Positions 1-9,402 of a stretch of DNA of 64,000 bases are shown one piece after another; within the stretch, counting starts at the first letter, position 1, and every line of letters starts with the position of its first letter. Below the pieces are notes generated by a model. That model was not told the origin of the DNA. It searched no databases and worked only from the letters and a program-made list of their open reading frames with translations. Source of the DNA: Saliniramus fredricksonii (GTDB lineage Bacteria; Pseudomonadota; Alphaproteobacteria; Rhizobiales; Beijerinckiaceae). The position numbers and the translations under genes were made by a program. The stretch lies in assembly GCF_900094735.1 (NCBI RefSeq), contig NZ_FMBM01000002.1:1922001-1986000 (forward strand), written 5' to 3'.

Positions 1-705
1 CGTGTCGGTGAAATAGTTGTAGACTTCCCGCGACGGGTCATCCCATGCATTGGGGCTGGTGCGTGCACCGCGCACGTTGCGCAGCATGTAGGAGACATGC
101 TCACCCGCACCACATTCGGGAAGTTCGGTATCATAGACCGTGGTCGAGGAATTATCGGCGATGGCGGTGAGTTGCGTGCGGAATTCATCCGGATCAGCCC
201 CCGGTTCTGCCGCGCGCAAGGGGTCGTAGCAATACATGTAGATGCGGTTGTAATCGCCCGCTTCCGGGTCGAGCATCGACATGTCGGGCGGCAGCACCCT
301 GTAAGTCGGCGGGATTCGGTGCGCGACGGTGATGACCTGCGCAGCGATCGTCTTCGGCATGCCGGGCACGCCGGCGAGAAGCGAGGAGCGCAAATCGGCA
401 CTGATCTTCACCTGATAATGCGCACCGTCGAGCCAGCGGCCCTGCATCTGCACATCCTCGAGGTTCTCCCGCAGCTTTCCCCGCAGCTCGTCTTCGGCCT
501 TCGCCAGAATGGCGGGGGCCGAAGACGGGTTTCCGGCATGGGCGACATTGAGTGCGGTCTGATCGGCGAACAGACGCAACTCCTCCCGCACGGCGGTCGC
601 GCGGCTGTAATCGAGCGCAGCCCCGGCAAATCCCATGACGGGAATGAGGGTCAGCCCAAAGATCATCGCCACGTTGCCGCGCGTATCAGAAATGAAGCGT
701 TTCAT
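1..705 (-). CDS. TadE/TadG-like pilus assembly protein (3' end cut by window edge)
   Basis: Leftward reading frame open from an ATG at 705 to the window edge, 235 codons with no stop. The N-terminus (MKRFISDTRGNVAMIFGL) is followed by a hydrophobic stretch to about residue 30 and then LDYSRA, the usual start of Flp/Tad pseudopilin-like TadE/TadG proteins: a short basic arm, RGNVA/IFGL and one membrane helix that anchors a periplasmic domain. Residues after 35 are soluble and carry two cysteines near 180-200. A GGAGG sits 6-7 bases before the ATG. Members act at the inner membrane in Tad pilus assembly or as secreted-surface proteins. The C-terminal half, which would separate TadG from TadE, is outside the window, so the subtype is not settled. 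Confidence 0.8.
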   Translation of the reverse strand, partial: MKRFISDTRGNVAMIFGLTLIPVMGFAGAALDYSRATAVREELRLFADQTALNVAHAGNPSSAPAILAKAEDELRGKLRENLEDVQMQGRWLDGAHYQVKISADLRSSLLAGVPGMPKTIAAQVITVAHRIPPTYRVLPPDMSMLDPEAGDYNRIYMYCYDPLRAAEPGADPDEFRTQLTAIADNSSTTVYDTELPECGAGEHVSYMLRNVRGARTSPNAWDDPSREVYNYFTDT

Positions 706-1123
706 CCGGGCGCCTCCATGGTCACTGGCGCTGACTCTCGGAAAAATCTGCAAACTCTTTATTGCTTGCACGATTCAAATTTTACGCATCTCCAATAAAT
801 CGTAATACAACCCAAGATGAAGCGTATTATCGCGTGTATTCAATTCACATGAACTGTTTCATTTCTGGTCATATCCGGAATCCGGATTGCAGCAGATCGC
901 ATGATATCGTGCAATATGTCTCATCACTGACCATCATTGTATCAAAAAGATACAATTATAAACCGATTCAAAGTTTCTTCAATTACGTCATTTCCGGCCC
1001 TGGAAAATTCCCAGGCCAAGCCGGAATCGCAAAACGAAGCGGTTGGCGAGGGGAAACCTGGCCAATGATCGGAAACTCTGAACGCTTCCAGGCGTTGGCC
1101 TGATCAGTGAAAGGAGTGACGTC
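706..1123. other. AT-richer intergenic region with a hairpin
   Basis: 418 bases between the divergent tadG-like gene and the small membrane protein. It is clearly richer in A/T than its flanks from about 740 to 990, as expected of promoter DNA for one or both genes. An interrupted inverted repeat lies at 992-1026: TTCCGGC and CCTGG pair with CCAGG and GCCGGAA, with a four-base bulge. No T-run follows it, so it is not an obvious terminator. A 113-codon frame at 762-1103 has no ribosome binding site and coding-unlike composition, and I do not call it a gene. Confidence 0.5.
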
Positions 1124-1474
1124 ATGCGCAAGCGCCTCATCGTCGCCGCGCTGGTCTATCTTCCAGTCAACGCGGTTCTCTTCGGAATAAAGTTCGTATC
1201 GATCATGACGATACCGGCCTTGACGGCCCATTCGGAAACGCTGATTCCGATCGCGACGATCGCGACATTCATCCTGGCGATTCCAATCGCCTGGTATCTG
1301 GCGCCATATCTGCAGTCGAGAGCCTTCGCCGATATGCGTGAGCGGGCCGGTGTCAGCTTCGACCATCGCCCCGGCGAGGAAAAGCAGACGGTGGCCGCGC
1401 CGAAAGGTGCCGAGGAACTCGGTGTCGACCAGATCGGCGGTGGCAAGGACACGATCAAACCGCAGCGAGACTAG
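1124..1474 (+). CDS. small two-helix membrane protein of unknown function
   Basis: 116 residues. The ATG is preceded by AAAGGAG at a spacing of about seven bases, a strong ribosome binding site, which is the best evidence that this is a real gene. Two hydrophobic segments are visible, about residues 5-30 and 42-63, separated by a short polar turn. The C-terminal half (65-116) is soluble and charged, with a KQTV..PKGAEELG stretch and no recognisable motif. It probably sits in the inner membrane with a cytoplasmic tail. I do not recognise the family and the neighbours do not suggest a pathway. Confidence 0.6.
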   Translation: MRKRLIVAALVYLPVNAVLFGIKFVSIMTIPALTAHSETLIPIATIATFILAIPIAWYLAPYLQSRAFADMRERAGVSFDHRPGEEKQTVAAPKGAEELGVDQIGGGKDTIKPQRD

Positions 1475-1580
1475 TTCCGGTCAGGTCGCAGGACGCAACA
1501 GCGGAGCGGGCGCAGCATGGTGCGTGCCTGCGCGCATCCCGATTGCCGGCTTCAGCGCGAATATCAGGCATCGGGCCCTG

Positions 1581-2327
1581 TTACCGGAAACGATTCCGAG
1601 CTTTATAGACATGGGCGTCGAACGCATCCTGAGACTGCCAGGAATACGAGGCCACGATGCGGCGGTATGCATCCGAGGCGCGTGCCTCAAGCCCTGCCCG
1701 GTCGTTCACGATCACCTTGCCGCGCGTATAAGTGATGATGCCGTCACGTGAGAGTTCGGTGCAGGCGGCGTTCACCGTGGCGCGGCGCAGGCCCAGAGCC
1801 TCGGCCAGGCTCTCCTGCGTGATCAGGATCGTATCGCCATGGACGGCATCGTGAGCATGCAGCAACCGGCGCGCCACCCGCTCCGGTGCATGCCCCAGCG
1901 AGTTACAGGCGACGCTTTCCATCAACTGTATGATCAAAGAACGCCCGTAGAGGATAAGGGCGGTATAGAGACAGGGAAAACGCTCCAGCGCCTCGGTCAT
2001 CGTCGCGAGCGGAATCCAGGTGGCGATGCCGGGTATGCGGGTGACCGATCGGCTGAGAGTGGCACCGCCGCCGAGGATCATGGACAGCCCGATCATGCCC
2101 TCCGGACCGATGGCGGTCTGCTCCGCGACGCGCCCGTCATCCCGGATGGCGAGCAGCGAAATCTGACCGGAATGCGGGAATACGGCATGAGACAATGTGC
2201 CGGTCGGCTCGAAGATCACCTCCCCGGCCTGCATGTTGCGCGTCAAGGCCTGGCTGCCGATGAATTCCCGCGCATCGGGGCGCAGCAATGGCAAGATCAG
2301 ACTCCCGTCAGGGAAGTAATCCGACAA
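1581..2327 (-). CDS. Crp/Fnr family transcriptional regulator
   Basis: About 248 residues: an N-terminal cyclic-nucleotide-binding-like beta barrel (roughly 10-130, with GxxSHAVFPHSGQISL and the EQTAIGPEGMIGL turn) and a C-terminal winged helix (about 150-225) containing ITQESLAEALGLRRATVNAACTEL as the recognition region. No ATG is available before an upstream stop. A TTG at 2327 has AGGAG six bases upstream, so I prefer it; a TTG at 2342 would add five residues but has a poorer site. This subgroup, seen widely in Hyphomicrobiales, lacks the cysteine cluster of Fnr, so it is not an iron-sulfur oxygen sensor. Target genes cannot be read from context. Confidence 0.85.
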   Translation of the reverse strand: MSDYFPDGSLILPLLRPDAREFIGSQALTRNMQAGEVIFEPTGTLSHAVFPHSGQISLLAIRDDGRVAEQTAIGPEGMIGLSMILGGGATLSRSVTRIPGIATWIPLATMTEALERFPCLYTALILYGRSLIIQLMESVACNSLGHAPERVARRLLHAHDAVHGDTILITQESLAEALGLRRATVNAACTELSRDGIITYTRGKVIVNDRAGLEARASDAYRRIVASYSWQSQDAFDAHVYKARNRFR

Positions 2328-2507
2328 ACCCGACTCCTGCAAATCCGCCGATCCGGCAATCTGAAAGCCATCACACGGGCCATTTCAACCCGAACCTGTG
2401 AGTTTCAGCGATTCTCATAGCGTGCGCAGCTGTGTTAGGCAACAGACAAAGCGTCTTCTGCGTCAGCACCAGCGCCCTCGATTGTCATGCGCATGACGGA
2501 TTTCGCC

Positions 2508-2612
2508 AAGTGGGCCCCAGACCCGATCAAGTGGGTCCCAGGCCCGATCAAGTGGGCCCCAGACCCGATCAAGTGGGCACCAGACCCGATCAAGTGGGCC
2601 CCAGACCCGATC
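2508..2612. repeat. 21-bp tandem repeat, five copies
   Basis: Five head-to-tail copies of a 21-base unit that begins AAGTGGG and ends GACCCGATC, at 2508, 2529, 2550, 2571 and 2592, followed by a decayed sixth start at 2613. Copies differ at one or two positions. It lies about 250 bases upstream of the ETF-QO start. The period is a multiple of three, so it stays open in several frames on both strands, but none of these frames has a convincing ribosome binding site. Confidence 0.9.
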
Positions 2613-2860
2613 CAGTGGCCCTCCGGTCCGTTTCGTACCACGGTCGCTGGGGATCGACCATGGCTGGGTCGCGGCGCGATGCTTTGCCCGTTCGACAGAT
2701 GCCGCTGGACGGATTATCTGGAAGCATTATGGTCTGGCGCGTTCCGTTGCGATATGGCGGCGTCTTCAAGGCGCATGTCCCGTGGCAGCGAAACGGCGGT
2801 GCATCCATCGCAGACGCGCTCGAGAGCAAACCGGAAAAGCGCTCCAAAGGAGGCAATGGC

Positions 2861-4555
2861 ATGACTACGCAGAACGGGGCCGAGCTGCCCGAACGCGAAT
2901 CGATGGATTTCGACGTCGTGATCGTGGGCGCGGGCCCTGCCGGGCTGGCAGCCGCCATCCGCATCAAGCAGATCGCGACCGAAGCGGGCGAGGATTATTC
3001 TGTCGTCGTGGTGGAAAAGGGCGCCGATATCGGCGCGCATATCCTTTCCGGCGCGGTGATCGATCCCGGCGGCCTCGACGCGCTCCTGCCCGCATGGCGC
3101 GAGGATGCCGACTGCCCGCTGAAAACGCAGGTCACCGAAGACCAGTTTCTTTTTCTCGGCCCGGGCGGCGGCATCCGCCTGCCCAATTTCGCCATGCCGA
3201 AGCTGATGAACAACCACGGCAACTATATCGGCTCCCTGGGCGAAGTTGCCCGCTGGCTGGCGCCCCAGGCCGAGGCGCTTGGGGTCGAGATCTATCCCGG
3301 CTTCGCGGCGGCGGAAGTGCTGCATGATGACGAGGGGCGCGTGCTCGGCATCGCCACCGGCGATATGGGCGTCGATCGCGAGGGCAATCCGGGTCCGAAT
3401 TTCACCCGCGGCATGGAATTGCGCGGCAAGTACACGCTCTTCGCCGAGGGCGCGCGTGGCCATCTCACGAAGCAGTTGATCCGCAAGTTCGACCTCGATG
3501 CCGGACGCGAGCCGCAGAAATACGGCATCGGCATCAAGGAAGTCTGGGAGATTTCGCCCGAGCAGCATCGCCCGGGCCTCGTGCAGCACTCCTTCGGCTG
3601 GCCGCTAGACAACCGCACCGGCGGCGGCTCCTGGCTGTATCATTACGGTGAGAATCTGGTTTCGGTCGGTTTCGTCATCCATCTGAATTACGAAAACCCG
3701 ACGCTCTCGCCCTTTGACGAGATGCAGCGTTTCAAGACGCATCCGATGATCGCGCCGACCTTCGAGGGCGGCAAGCGCATCGGCTACGGTGCGCGCGCCA
3801 TTGTCGAGGGCGGCTGGCAATCGGTGCCGAAGCTCGCCTTCCCCGGCGGCTGTCTCGTCGGCGATGCGGCGGGCTTTGTCAACGTGCCGCGCATCAAGGG
3901 CAGCCACAACGCCATTCATTCGGGCATGCTGTGCGCCGAGCATCTCGTCAGCGCCCTGCGCGAGGGGCGCGCCAATGACGAGCTCGCGAGCTATGATGCA
4001 GCCTGGCGCAGCTCCGCCGTGGGCGAGGATCTCAAGCCCGTGCGCAACGTCAAGCCGCTCTGGTCGAAATTCGGCACGTTGCTCGGCATCGGGCTGGGCG
4101 GGCTGGACATGTGGATGAACCAGCTCTTCAAGAGCTCGTTCTTCGGCACGATGAGCCACGGCAAGCCGGACCACGCGACGCTCAAGCCGATCGACCAGGT
4201 CAAGCATCTGAGCTATCCCAGGCCGGACGGTGTCCTGACCTTCGACAAGCTCTCCTCGGTCTTCCTCTCCAACACGAATCACGAGGAAGAGCAGCCCTGC
4301 CACCTGACGCTGAAGGATTCCAGCATCCCGATCGCGCAGAACCTGCCGAAATATGGTGAGCCGGCGCGGCTCTACTGCCCGGCGGGGGTGTATGAGGTGG
4401 TCTATGACGACGAGGTGAAGAAGACCAATCCGCGCTTCGTGATCAACGCGCAGAACTGCGTCCACTGCAAGACCTGCGATATCAAGGATCCGGCCCAGAA
4501 CATCAACTGGGTCACGCCGGAAGGCGGCGGCGGACCGGTCTATCCGAACATGTAA
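2861..4555 (+). CDS. electron transfer flavoprotein-ubiquinone oxidoreductase
   Basis: 564 residues, the usual length. It passes electrons from reduced ETF (fatty-acid and amino-acid oxidation) to ubiquinone at the inner membrane. FAD-binding GxGxxG is at about 22-27 (VIVGAGPAGLAAAIR). The 4Fe-4S cluster is provided by the Cys of RLYCPAGVY and the three of NCVHCKTC near the C-terminus, and the protein ends GGGGPVYPNM as in the family. The reading frame is open back to 2432, but the ATG at 2861 has AAAGGAGG eight bases ahead and starts the conserved region, so the longer frame is rejected. It stands alone, without etfAB nearby. Confidence 0.96.
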   Translation: MTTQNGAELPERESMDFDVVIVGAGPAGLAAAIRIKQIATEAGEDYSVVVVEKGADIGAHILSGAVIDPGGLDALLPAWREDADCPLKTQVTEDQFLFLGPGGGIRLPNFAMPKLMNNHGNYIGSLGEVARWLAPQAEALGVEIYPGFAAAEVLHDDEGRVLGIATGDMGVDREGNPGPNFTRGMELRGKYTLFAEGARGHLTKQLIRKFDLDAGREPQKYGIGIKEVWEISPEQHRPGLVQHSFGWPLDNRTGGGSWLYHYGENLVSVGFVIHLNYENPTLSPFDEMQRFKTHPMIAPTFEGGKRIGYGARAIVEGGWQSVPKLAFPGGCLVGDAAGFVNVPRIKGSHNAIHSGMLCAEHLVSALREGRANDELASYDAAWRSSAVGEDLKPVRNVKPLWSKFGTLLGIGLGGLDMWMNQLFKSSFFGTMSHGKPDHATLKPIDQVKHLSYPRPDGVLTFDKLSSVFLSNTNHEEEQPCHLTLKDSSIPIAQNLPKYGEPARLYCPAGVYEVVYDDEVKKTNPRFVINAQNCVHCKTCDIKDPAQNINWVTPEGGGGPVYPNM

Positions 4556-4736
4556 GGCAGAAGGCGACCGGATTTTCCGGGCGTGTCAACCTTACACCTT
4601 GAAGCGGCGGGGCGAAGAGGCCATGCTGTGGCCAGGATTCGCGTTTGAAGCATATTCGACCCGCCGCGCTGCGGGAGGCGGTCAGGGCCGGCACGCCCAG
4701 CGCCGGCACCGCCGGAACCCAGGAGTTATCGCCCTC

Positions 4737-6575
4737 GTGTTCGCTCGCCAGCCGTCTGACCACATCACCTCTTTCATGCAGATCCTGATACGGGGCGCTG
4801 CGGTGCTCGCCCTCGCCGTCACGATCAATGCGGGCCCGTGGGGAGGCGCCGCATCGGCGCAGGCAGCGCCGGAAGCGCCGCGTCTCGATGATCTGCGCGA
4901 GATCCCCTACCCTGCGCGCAGTGTGGCGGGAAACTTTCTCGCGGCCCATGTCGCCGGATTCGCCGGAGACACCACCGCCTCCGCCACTTTCTACCGCCGC
5001 CTTTTCGACATGGTGACGGACGATCCAGCACTGCTTGAAAACGCCTTCATCGCCTTTCTGGCGGATGGCGACATGAGCTATGCCCTGCGCGCCGCCGAGC
5101 GGATTCTGGAGAGCGATCCCGGCAACAGCCTCGCACAGCTGGCCCAGGCCGTCGGGGATATCCGGGAGGGTCGCTTCGCCGTAGCCCGCTCGCGCCTCGA
5201 ACAAGGTGGGCGCGGCAATACTGCGGATCTCACGGCAACCCTGCTGCGGGCATGGGCCTATGCCGGCAGCGGCCTCGAAGAGGACGCACTTCTCACCGTC
5301 GACCGGCTCGAAGGTGAAGCGGGTTACGAGATTTTCCGGCTCTATCACGGTGCGCTGATCGCGAGTTTTCTCGGTGAGACCGAGATCGCGCGCACACGCT
5401 TTTCAGCGGCCCTCGAAGCGCAGCCGAGCGCGCTCAGCATCGTCGATGCCTATGCCCGCTTCGCCGCCCGGGACGAGCGCACGGACGAAGCCATCGCCGC
5501 CTATGAGGATTTTCTGGAAACCTTCCCGCGTCACCCGATTGCCCATGCCAATCTCGAGGCCCTGCGGGATGACAAAAGCCTGCCCCGCGCCGTGTCGAGT
5601 GTGAACGAAGGTGCTTCCGAAGTGCTCTACGGGCTCGGCTCGGTGGGAATCAGCGATGGTGATGATCTCATCGCGCTGATCTATCTGCGTCTGGCGATCC
5701 ACCTCGCTCCGGCCCATGACATGGCGCTGGCGACGCTCGCGGAACTCCTCGAATCGCGCGCGCAATACGCCGCCGCGATCGAAACCTTCAATGCGATTCC
5801 GGCGGCTTCTCCGCTTCAATCCGGCGCACAGGTCGATATCGGAATGCTGCTCGAACAGCTCGACCGCAAGGCGGATGCCGTCGCGCATCTTGAGGCGCTG
5901 ATTGCGCGCGACGCGCAAAACCGCGAGGCCCATGTGGCTCTGGCGAATATCCAGCGCATGCGCCGAAATTTTCCGGAGGCCGCCGAAGCCTATACGCGGG
6001 CGATCGCGCTTCTGGGGGATCCCGGTCCGGGCGACTGGACCCTGTTCTTCTTCCGTGGCGCCTCGCTCGAGCGTATGGGCGAGTGGGAGCGTGCGGAGGC
6101 GGATCTGCGGCAGGCACTGGATCTCGTGCCCGACACATCACCATTGGGCGAGGCCCAGATCCTCAATTATCTCGGCTATTCATGGGTCGACATGGATATC
6201 CGCCTTGATGAAGGTTATACCATGATCCAGCGGGCGATCGAGCTCGCCCCTGATGACGGCCACATCATCGACAGCCTCGGCTGGGCCTATTTCAAGCTCG
6301 GCCGCTACGAGGATGCGGTGCGCGAACTGGAGCGCGCGATCGAGCACCTGCCCAATGATCCCGTCGTCAACGATCATCTCGGCGACGTCTATTGGCGCGT
6401 CGGGCGCCGGCTGGAAGCGCGGTTCCAATGGGAGCGGGCTCTGGCCAACGATCCCGGGGAGGATGACCGCGAGATGATCGAACGCAAGCTCGAAATCGGG
6501 CTCGACGAGGCCGAGGCCGATTCACGCAAGAGCGAGGCCGGTGAAGCGACCGACGGGGCGCGCGAGGGTGGCTGA
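4737..6575 (+). CDS. secreted tetratricopeptide-repeat protein
   Basis: About 612 residues. A signal peptide runs through QILIRGAAVLALAVTINAG to a cleavage region near AASAQAAP. The rest is a chain of TPR-type helical pairs: early divergent ones at about 100-330 and canonical ones late, such as GYTMIQRAIELAPDD, IIDSLGWAYFKLGRYEDAV and DHLGDVYWRVGRRLEARFQW. Start choice: GTG at 4737 has AGGAG eleven bases upstream; the ATG at 4776 gives a tighter signal peptide but has no ribosome binding site. Proteins of this type in alphaproteobacteria are periplasmic or outer-membrane-associated scaffolds. The 3' end overlaps ispE by up to 35 bases, so the two are translated together. Confidence 0.87.
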   Translation: MFARQPSDHITSFMQILIRGAAVLALAVTINAGPWGGAASAQAAPEAPRLDDLREIPYPARSVAGNFLAAHVAGFAGDTTASATFYRRLFDMVTDDPALLENAFIAFLADGDMSYALRAAERILESDPGNSLAQLAQAVGDIREGRFAVARSRLEQGGRGNTADLTATLLRAWAYAGSGLEEDALLTVDRLEGEAGYEIFRLYHGALIASFLGETEIARTRFSAALEAQPSALSIVDAYARFAARDERTDEAIAAYEDFLETFPRHPIAHANLEALRDDKSLPRAVSSVNEGASEVLYGLGSVGISDGDDLIALIYLRLAIHLAPAHDMALATLAELLESRAQYAAAIETFNAIPAASPLQSGAQVDIGMLLEQLDRKADAVAHLEALIARDAQNREAHVALANIQRMRRNFPEAAEAYTRAIALLGDPGPGDWTLFFFRGASLERMGEWERAEADLRQALDLVPDTSPLGEAQILNYLGYSWVDMDIRLDEGYTMIQRAIELAPDDGHIIDSLGWAYFKLGRYEDAVRELERAIEHLPNDPVVNDHLGDVYWRVGRRLEARFQWERALANDPGEDDREMIERKLEIGLDEAEADSRKSEAGEATDGAREGG

Positions 6576-7509
6576 AGCCGAAGGTCGGGGCGTGCAGGCA
6601 AGCGCCTTCGCCCCCGCCAAGATCAATCTGATCCTGCATGTGCGCGCACGCCGTGCGGATGGCTATCATGATCTCGAAAGCCTGGTGAGCTTCGCGGCGA
6701 CCGGCGACCGGCTCACTTTCGTGGCCGATAGCGACCAATCCCTGCAACTGACCGGGCCGATGGCGTCGGCGCTGATCGATGGCGGCTCCGGGGCGGGAAA
6801 CCTCGTCACCCGCGCCCGGGCGGTTCTCCATCGACACCTGCCGGATCTGCCGGCAGGCGGGTTCATTCTGGACAAGCATCTGCCGGTCGCCTCCGGCATC
6901 GGCGGGGGCTCGGCTGATGCGGCGGCGGCGCTGCGCCTCCTCGCCGACGGGGCCGGGATATTTCCTGACCATCCGGCACTCTTGCGCGCAGCGGCCGAAA
7001 TCGGCGCGGATGTGCCCGTCTGTCTCGCCGGTCGCAGCCGGGTGATGTATGGCACCGGAGCCGATCTCGGCCCGCCGCTCACCCTCCCGGCCTTCCCGGC
7101 CCTGCTCGCGAATCCCGGCATCGCCGTACCGACACCGGAGGTGTTCCGCGGGCTCGCCCTCGCGCCGGGCGCGCGTTTCACGCCGCCGGGTGACATGGAT
7201 GACGCGCTCCCCGCCGAACCCGAGGCCTGGCCTGGTGCGCATGATCGCGCTGGCTGGATCGCGCGGCTGAAGGCGGGGCGCAATGATCTCGCCGGCCCGG
7301 CCGAGGCCATCGCCCCGGCCATTGCGGTCCTGCGCGAGACTCTGGCCGCCTGCCCCGGCTGCCTGCTCGCGCGCATGTCCGGCTCGGGCGCGACGGTCTT
7401 TGCGCTGTTTGCCGATGATGCCACGCGCGACGCGGCCGCCGCGCAGTTACACGCGCGGTATCCGGAATACTGGATCGCTGCGACGGTGATCGGGGGTGAC
7501 GCGGGATAA
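6541..7509 (+). CDS. ispE: 4-diphosphocytidyl-2-C-methyl-D-erythritol kinase
   Basis: GHMP-family kinase that phosphorylates CDP-methylerythritol in the non-mevalonate isoprenoid pathway. The family signatures are plain: FAPAKINLILHV at the N-terminus, the ATP-binding glycine loop LPVASGIGGGSADAAAAL at about 115-132, and the C-terminal MSGSGATVFALF. The start is uncertain. GTG at 6541 gives 322 residues; GTG at 6568 (overlapping the TPR stop by eight bases) or at about 6591 would give proteins closer to the family length, which begins only a few residues before FAPAKINL. It overlaps the upstream TPR gene. ispG lies at 37.8 kb on the other strand. Confidence 0.95.
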   Translation: MKRPTGRARVAEAEGRGVQASAFAPAKINLILHVRARRADGYHDLESLVSFAATGDRLTFVADSDQSLQLTGPMASALIDGGSGAGNLVTRARAVLHRHLPDLPAGGFILDKHLPVASGIGGGSADAAAALRLLADGAGIFPDHPALLRAAAEIGADVPVCLAGRSRVMYGTGADLGPPLTLPAFPALLANPGIAVPTPEVFRGLALAPGARFTPPGDMDDALPAEPEAWPGAHDRAGWIARLKAGRNDLAGPAEAIAPAIAVLRETLAACPGCLLARMSGSGATVFALFADDATRDAAAAQLHARYPEYWIAATVIGGDAG

Positions 7510-7511
7510 GG

Positions 7512-8720
7512 TCAGGCGGAAGCGGCGACGGGCTGCGGCGACGCGACCGGCGGTGAGGCATCTTCAGCTTGCGGCTCCAGACCCTGCAGGCTGCGAATTC
7601 TTGCAGCTTTCGCCTGCGCGCGCGCCGTTGCCTTCGCTGCGGCCCGCTCCTGCGCGATCAGCGATTTGACATCGGTGATGCTGGCGAGGATCCGGCCCGC
7701 CTCCTCGCGCGAGCATTCGCGGAAATGACGCAAGGCGCGGTGGGGTGTGGTGGTCGAGGCGATCTGTTTGAGCCGCGAGCAGACGAGCTTCAGAAAAGCC
7801 CATTCGTCCATCCCCGCCGCGCGCGCAAGCAACACCACCCCGCGCTCATAGGAGCCGCAGATCAGATCGAAGGCGAGACCGTCATCGATCCCCGCCGCCT
7901 CGGCGAGCTTGCGCGCTGCGCGCGGCAGCGAGCTGGGACGGGTATGTTCGAGAATCAGCTCGGCCAGCTGTCGCTCTGTTTCGAGCACCGCCTCCTCCTC
8001 GTCGCTCAGGCCGAGTGGCGGCATGTCGTCGAGCTGCGGCTCTTCATCCGCGCTGAATCCGGAGACGAGCAGCCGCGCCTTGTCCTGGTCGACACAGGCC
8101 CCCCAGAACCGCGCCACGTCGTCTTCCGGAATATCCCAGCGGTGGCACAGCGCGGCGCGGATATCATCGTCTTCGACCGCCATGGCGGCGACTTCGGCGA
8201 AGCCGGAGCGGTCGAAGCGCGCCTTGCGGTTGCGCGCACAGACCGCGATGGCCTCCTGGTCGCCGCGCTGCAGGAGCCTGGCGCAGGCGCCCGCATGGAG
8301 ATCCTCGCGACGCGCCAGATCGCGCAACGCCTCCGCCGGCGCTTCGGCGATCAGCCGCGTGAGTTCGTCCTCGGGCTGGGCCTCGGCGGCAGGCGGCGCC
8401 TTCTCTCCGGATTCACGCGCCTCCCGGGCGATGGCCAGTTGGGCGAGGGCGAGGATCAACGTGCGCGGGGCGTGTTCGTGCAGGGCCATGCGCCGGGTCG
8501 CCTCGCCGATCGTGCGCGCCGAACAACGCGGCGCGACCGCGATGATCAGATCCATGCAATCGTCGCGGCGGGAATCGGGCAGTTGCGGGCCGCGCTCGAT
8601 CAGCACATCCACGAGCAGGTCGAACGCACCCTCATAGCCGCCGCCCTGCCTGACGAGCAGTTCGAGCCGGCTTTCGATCGTGTCATCCTGCTGTGAACCA
8701 TGCTCCATTGTAAAATCCAT
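7512..8720 (-). CDS. DUF2336 domain protein
   Basis: 402 residues, predicted cytoplasmic and helical, with no membrane segment. The body from about 10 to 360 has the alternating helical layout of DUF2336 proteins, a HEAT-like family common in alphaproteobacteria with no assigned reaction. The C-terminus (about 360-402) is Ala/Lys/Arg-rich (KATARAQAKAARIRSLQ) then proline-rich and probably disordered. ATG codons at 8720 and 8708 are both possible; neither has a clear Shine-Dalgarno. It ends three bases after ispE on the opposite strand, so the two are convergent, and it is divergent from moaB. Confidence 0.8.
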   Translation of the reverse strand: MDFTMEHGSQQDDTIESRLELLVRQGGGYEGAFDLLVDVLIERGPQLPDSRRDDCMDLIIAVAPRCSARTIGEATRRMALHEHAPRTLILALAQLAIAREARESGEKAPPAAEAQPEDELTRLIAEAPAEALRDLARREDLHAGACARLLQRGDQEAIAVCARNRKARFDRSGFAEVAAMAVEDDDIRAALCHRWDIPEDDVARFWGACVDQDKARLLVSGFSADEEPQLDDMPPLGLSDEEEAVLETERQLAELILEHTRPSSLPRAARKLAEAAGIDDGLAFDLICGSYERGVVLLARAAGMDEWAFLKLVCSRLKQIASTTTPHRALRHFRECSREEAGRILASITDVKSLIAQERAAAKATARAQAKAARIRSLQGLEPQAEDASPPVASPQPVAASA

Positions 8721-8837
8721 CTGTCGCACCACCAAGAGGATGCGATTGGCGCTGGAATTCTCGCCGGGAAAGTTTACATTCTGCTTAAAGGTTGCTTTCG
8801 CAATTATGAGAAACAAGGCCACACCACCGAGCAGATC

Positions 8838-9392
8838 ATGAAAATCGACGAGTCCCAGCCCTTCATTCCCGTCGCGATCGCCGTGCTGACCGTCTCCGAC
8901 ACGCGTGATCTCTCGCAGGACCGCTCCGGCGATACGCTCGCCGCGCGCATCGCGCAAGCCGGCCACACGCTCGCCGATCGCGCTATCGTGCGCGACGAGG
9001 TCGAGGCCATCCGCAAGCAGGTCTCGGCCTGGATCGCCGATCCCGCCATCGAGGTGGTGATCACCACCGGCGGCACGGGTTTCACCGGTCGCGATGTGAC
9101 GCCGGAAGCGATCGAGCCACTCTTCGAGAAGCGGATGGACGGTTTTTCCGCCGTTTTCCATCGCATCAGCTACGACAAGATCGGCACCTCGACGCTGCAA
9201 TCGCGCGCCACGGCGGGGGTGACGAACGCCACCTACATCTTCGTGCTGCCCGGCTCGCCCGGCGCCTGCAAGGATGCCTGGGACGGGATCCTGCAGCCGC
9301 AGCTGGATTATCGCCATCAGCCGTGCAATTTCGTCGAGATCATGCCCCGCCTCGACGAGCATCTCAAACGCGGCAAATTGCGCGACGCCTGA
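8838..9392 (+). CDS. moaB: molybdenum cofactor biosynthesis protein B
   Basis: 184 residues, full family length. MoaB/MogA-fold enzyme that adenylates molybdopterin before metal insertion. The conserved segment VITTGGTGFTGRDVTPEA is at about 74-91, and LPGSPGACKDAWDGIL near 145 is also typical. The frame is open upstream to 8700 but the family begins at MKIDES, so the ATG at 8838 is used. No other moa or mog gene is adjacent, although a molybdopterin-dependent oxidase subunit is encoded at 52.2 kb. Confidence 0.95.
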   Translation: MKIDESQPFIPVAIAVLTVSDTRDLSQDRSGDTLAARIAQAGHTLADRAIVRDEVEAIRKQVSAWIADPAIEVVITTGGTGFTGRDVTPEAIEPLFEKRMDGFSAVFHRISYDKIGTSTLQSRATAGVTNATYIFVLPGSPGACKDAWDGILQPQLDYRHQPCNFVEIMPRLDEHLKRGKLRDA

Positions 9393-9402
9393 GCGACCGC
9401 CC

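Noticed and set aside
762-1103. 113-codon open frame on the plus strand
   Set aside because: No ribosome binding site, low-complexity product without motifs, and it lies in AT-rich promoter-like DNA.
2508-2612. Possible CRISPR array or iteron origin
   Set aside because: Direct contiguous repeats with no spacers; no replication gene nearby.
2432-2860. N-terminal extension of ETF-QO through the 21-bp repeat
   Set aside because: A strong AAAGGAGG and the conserved family start point to 2861; the extension has no ribosome binding site or homology.
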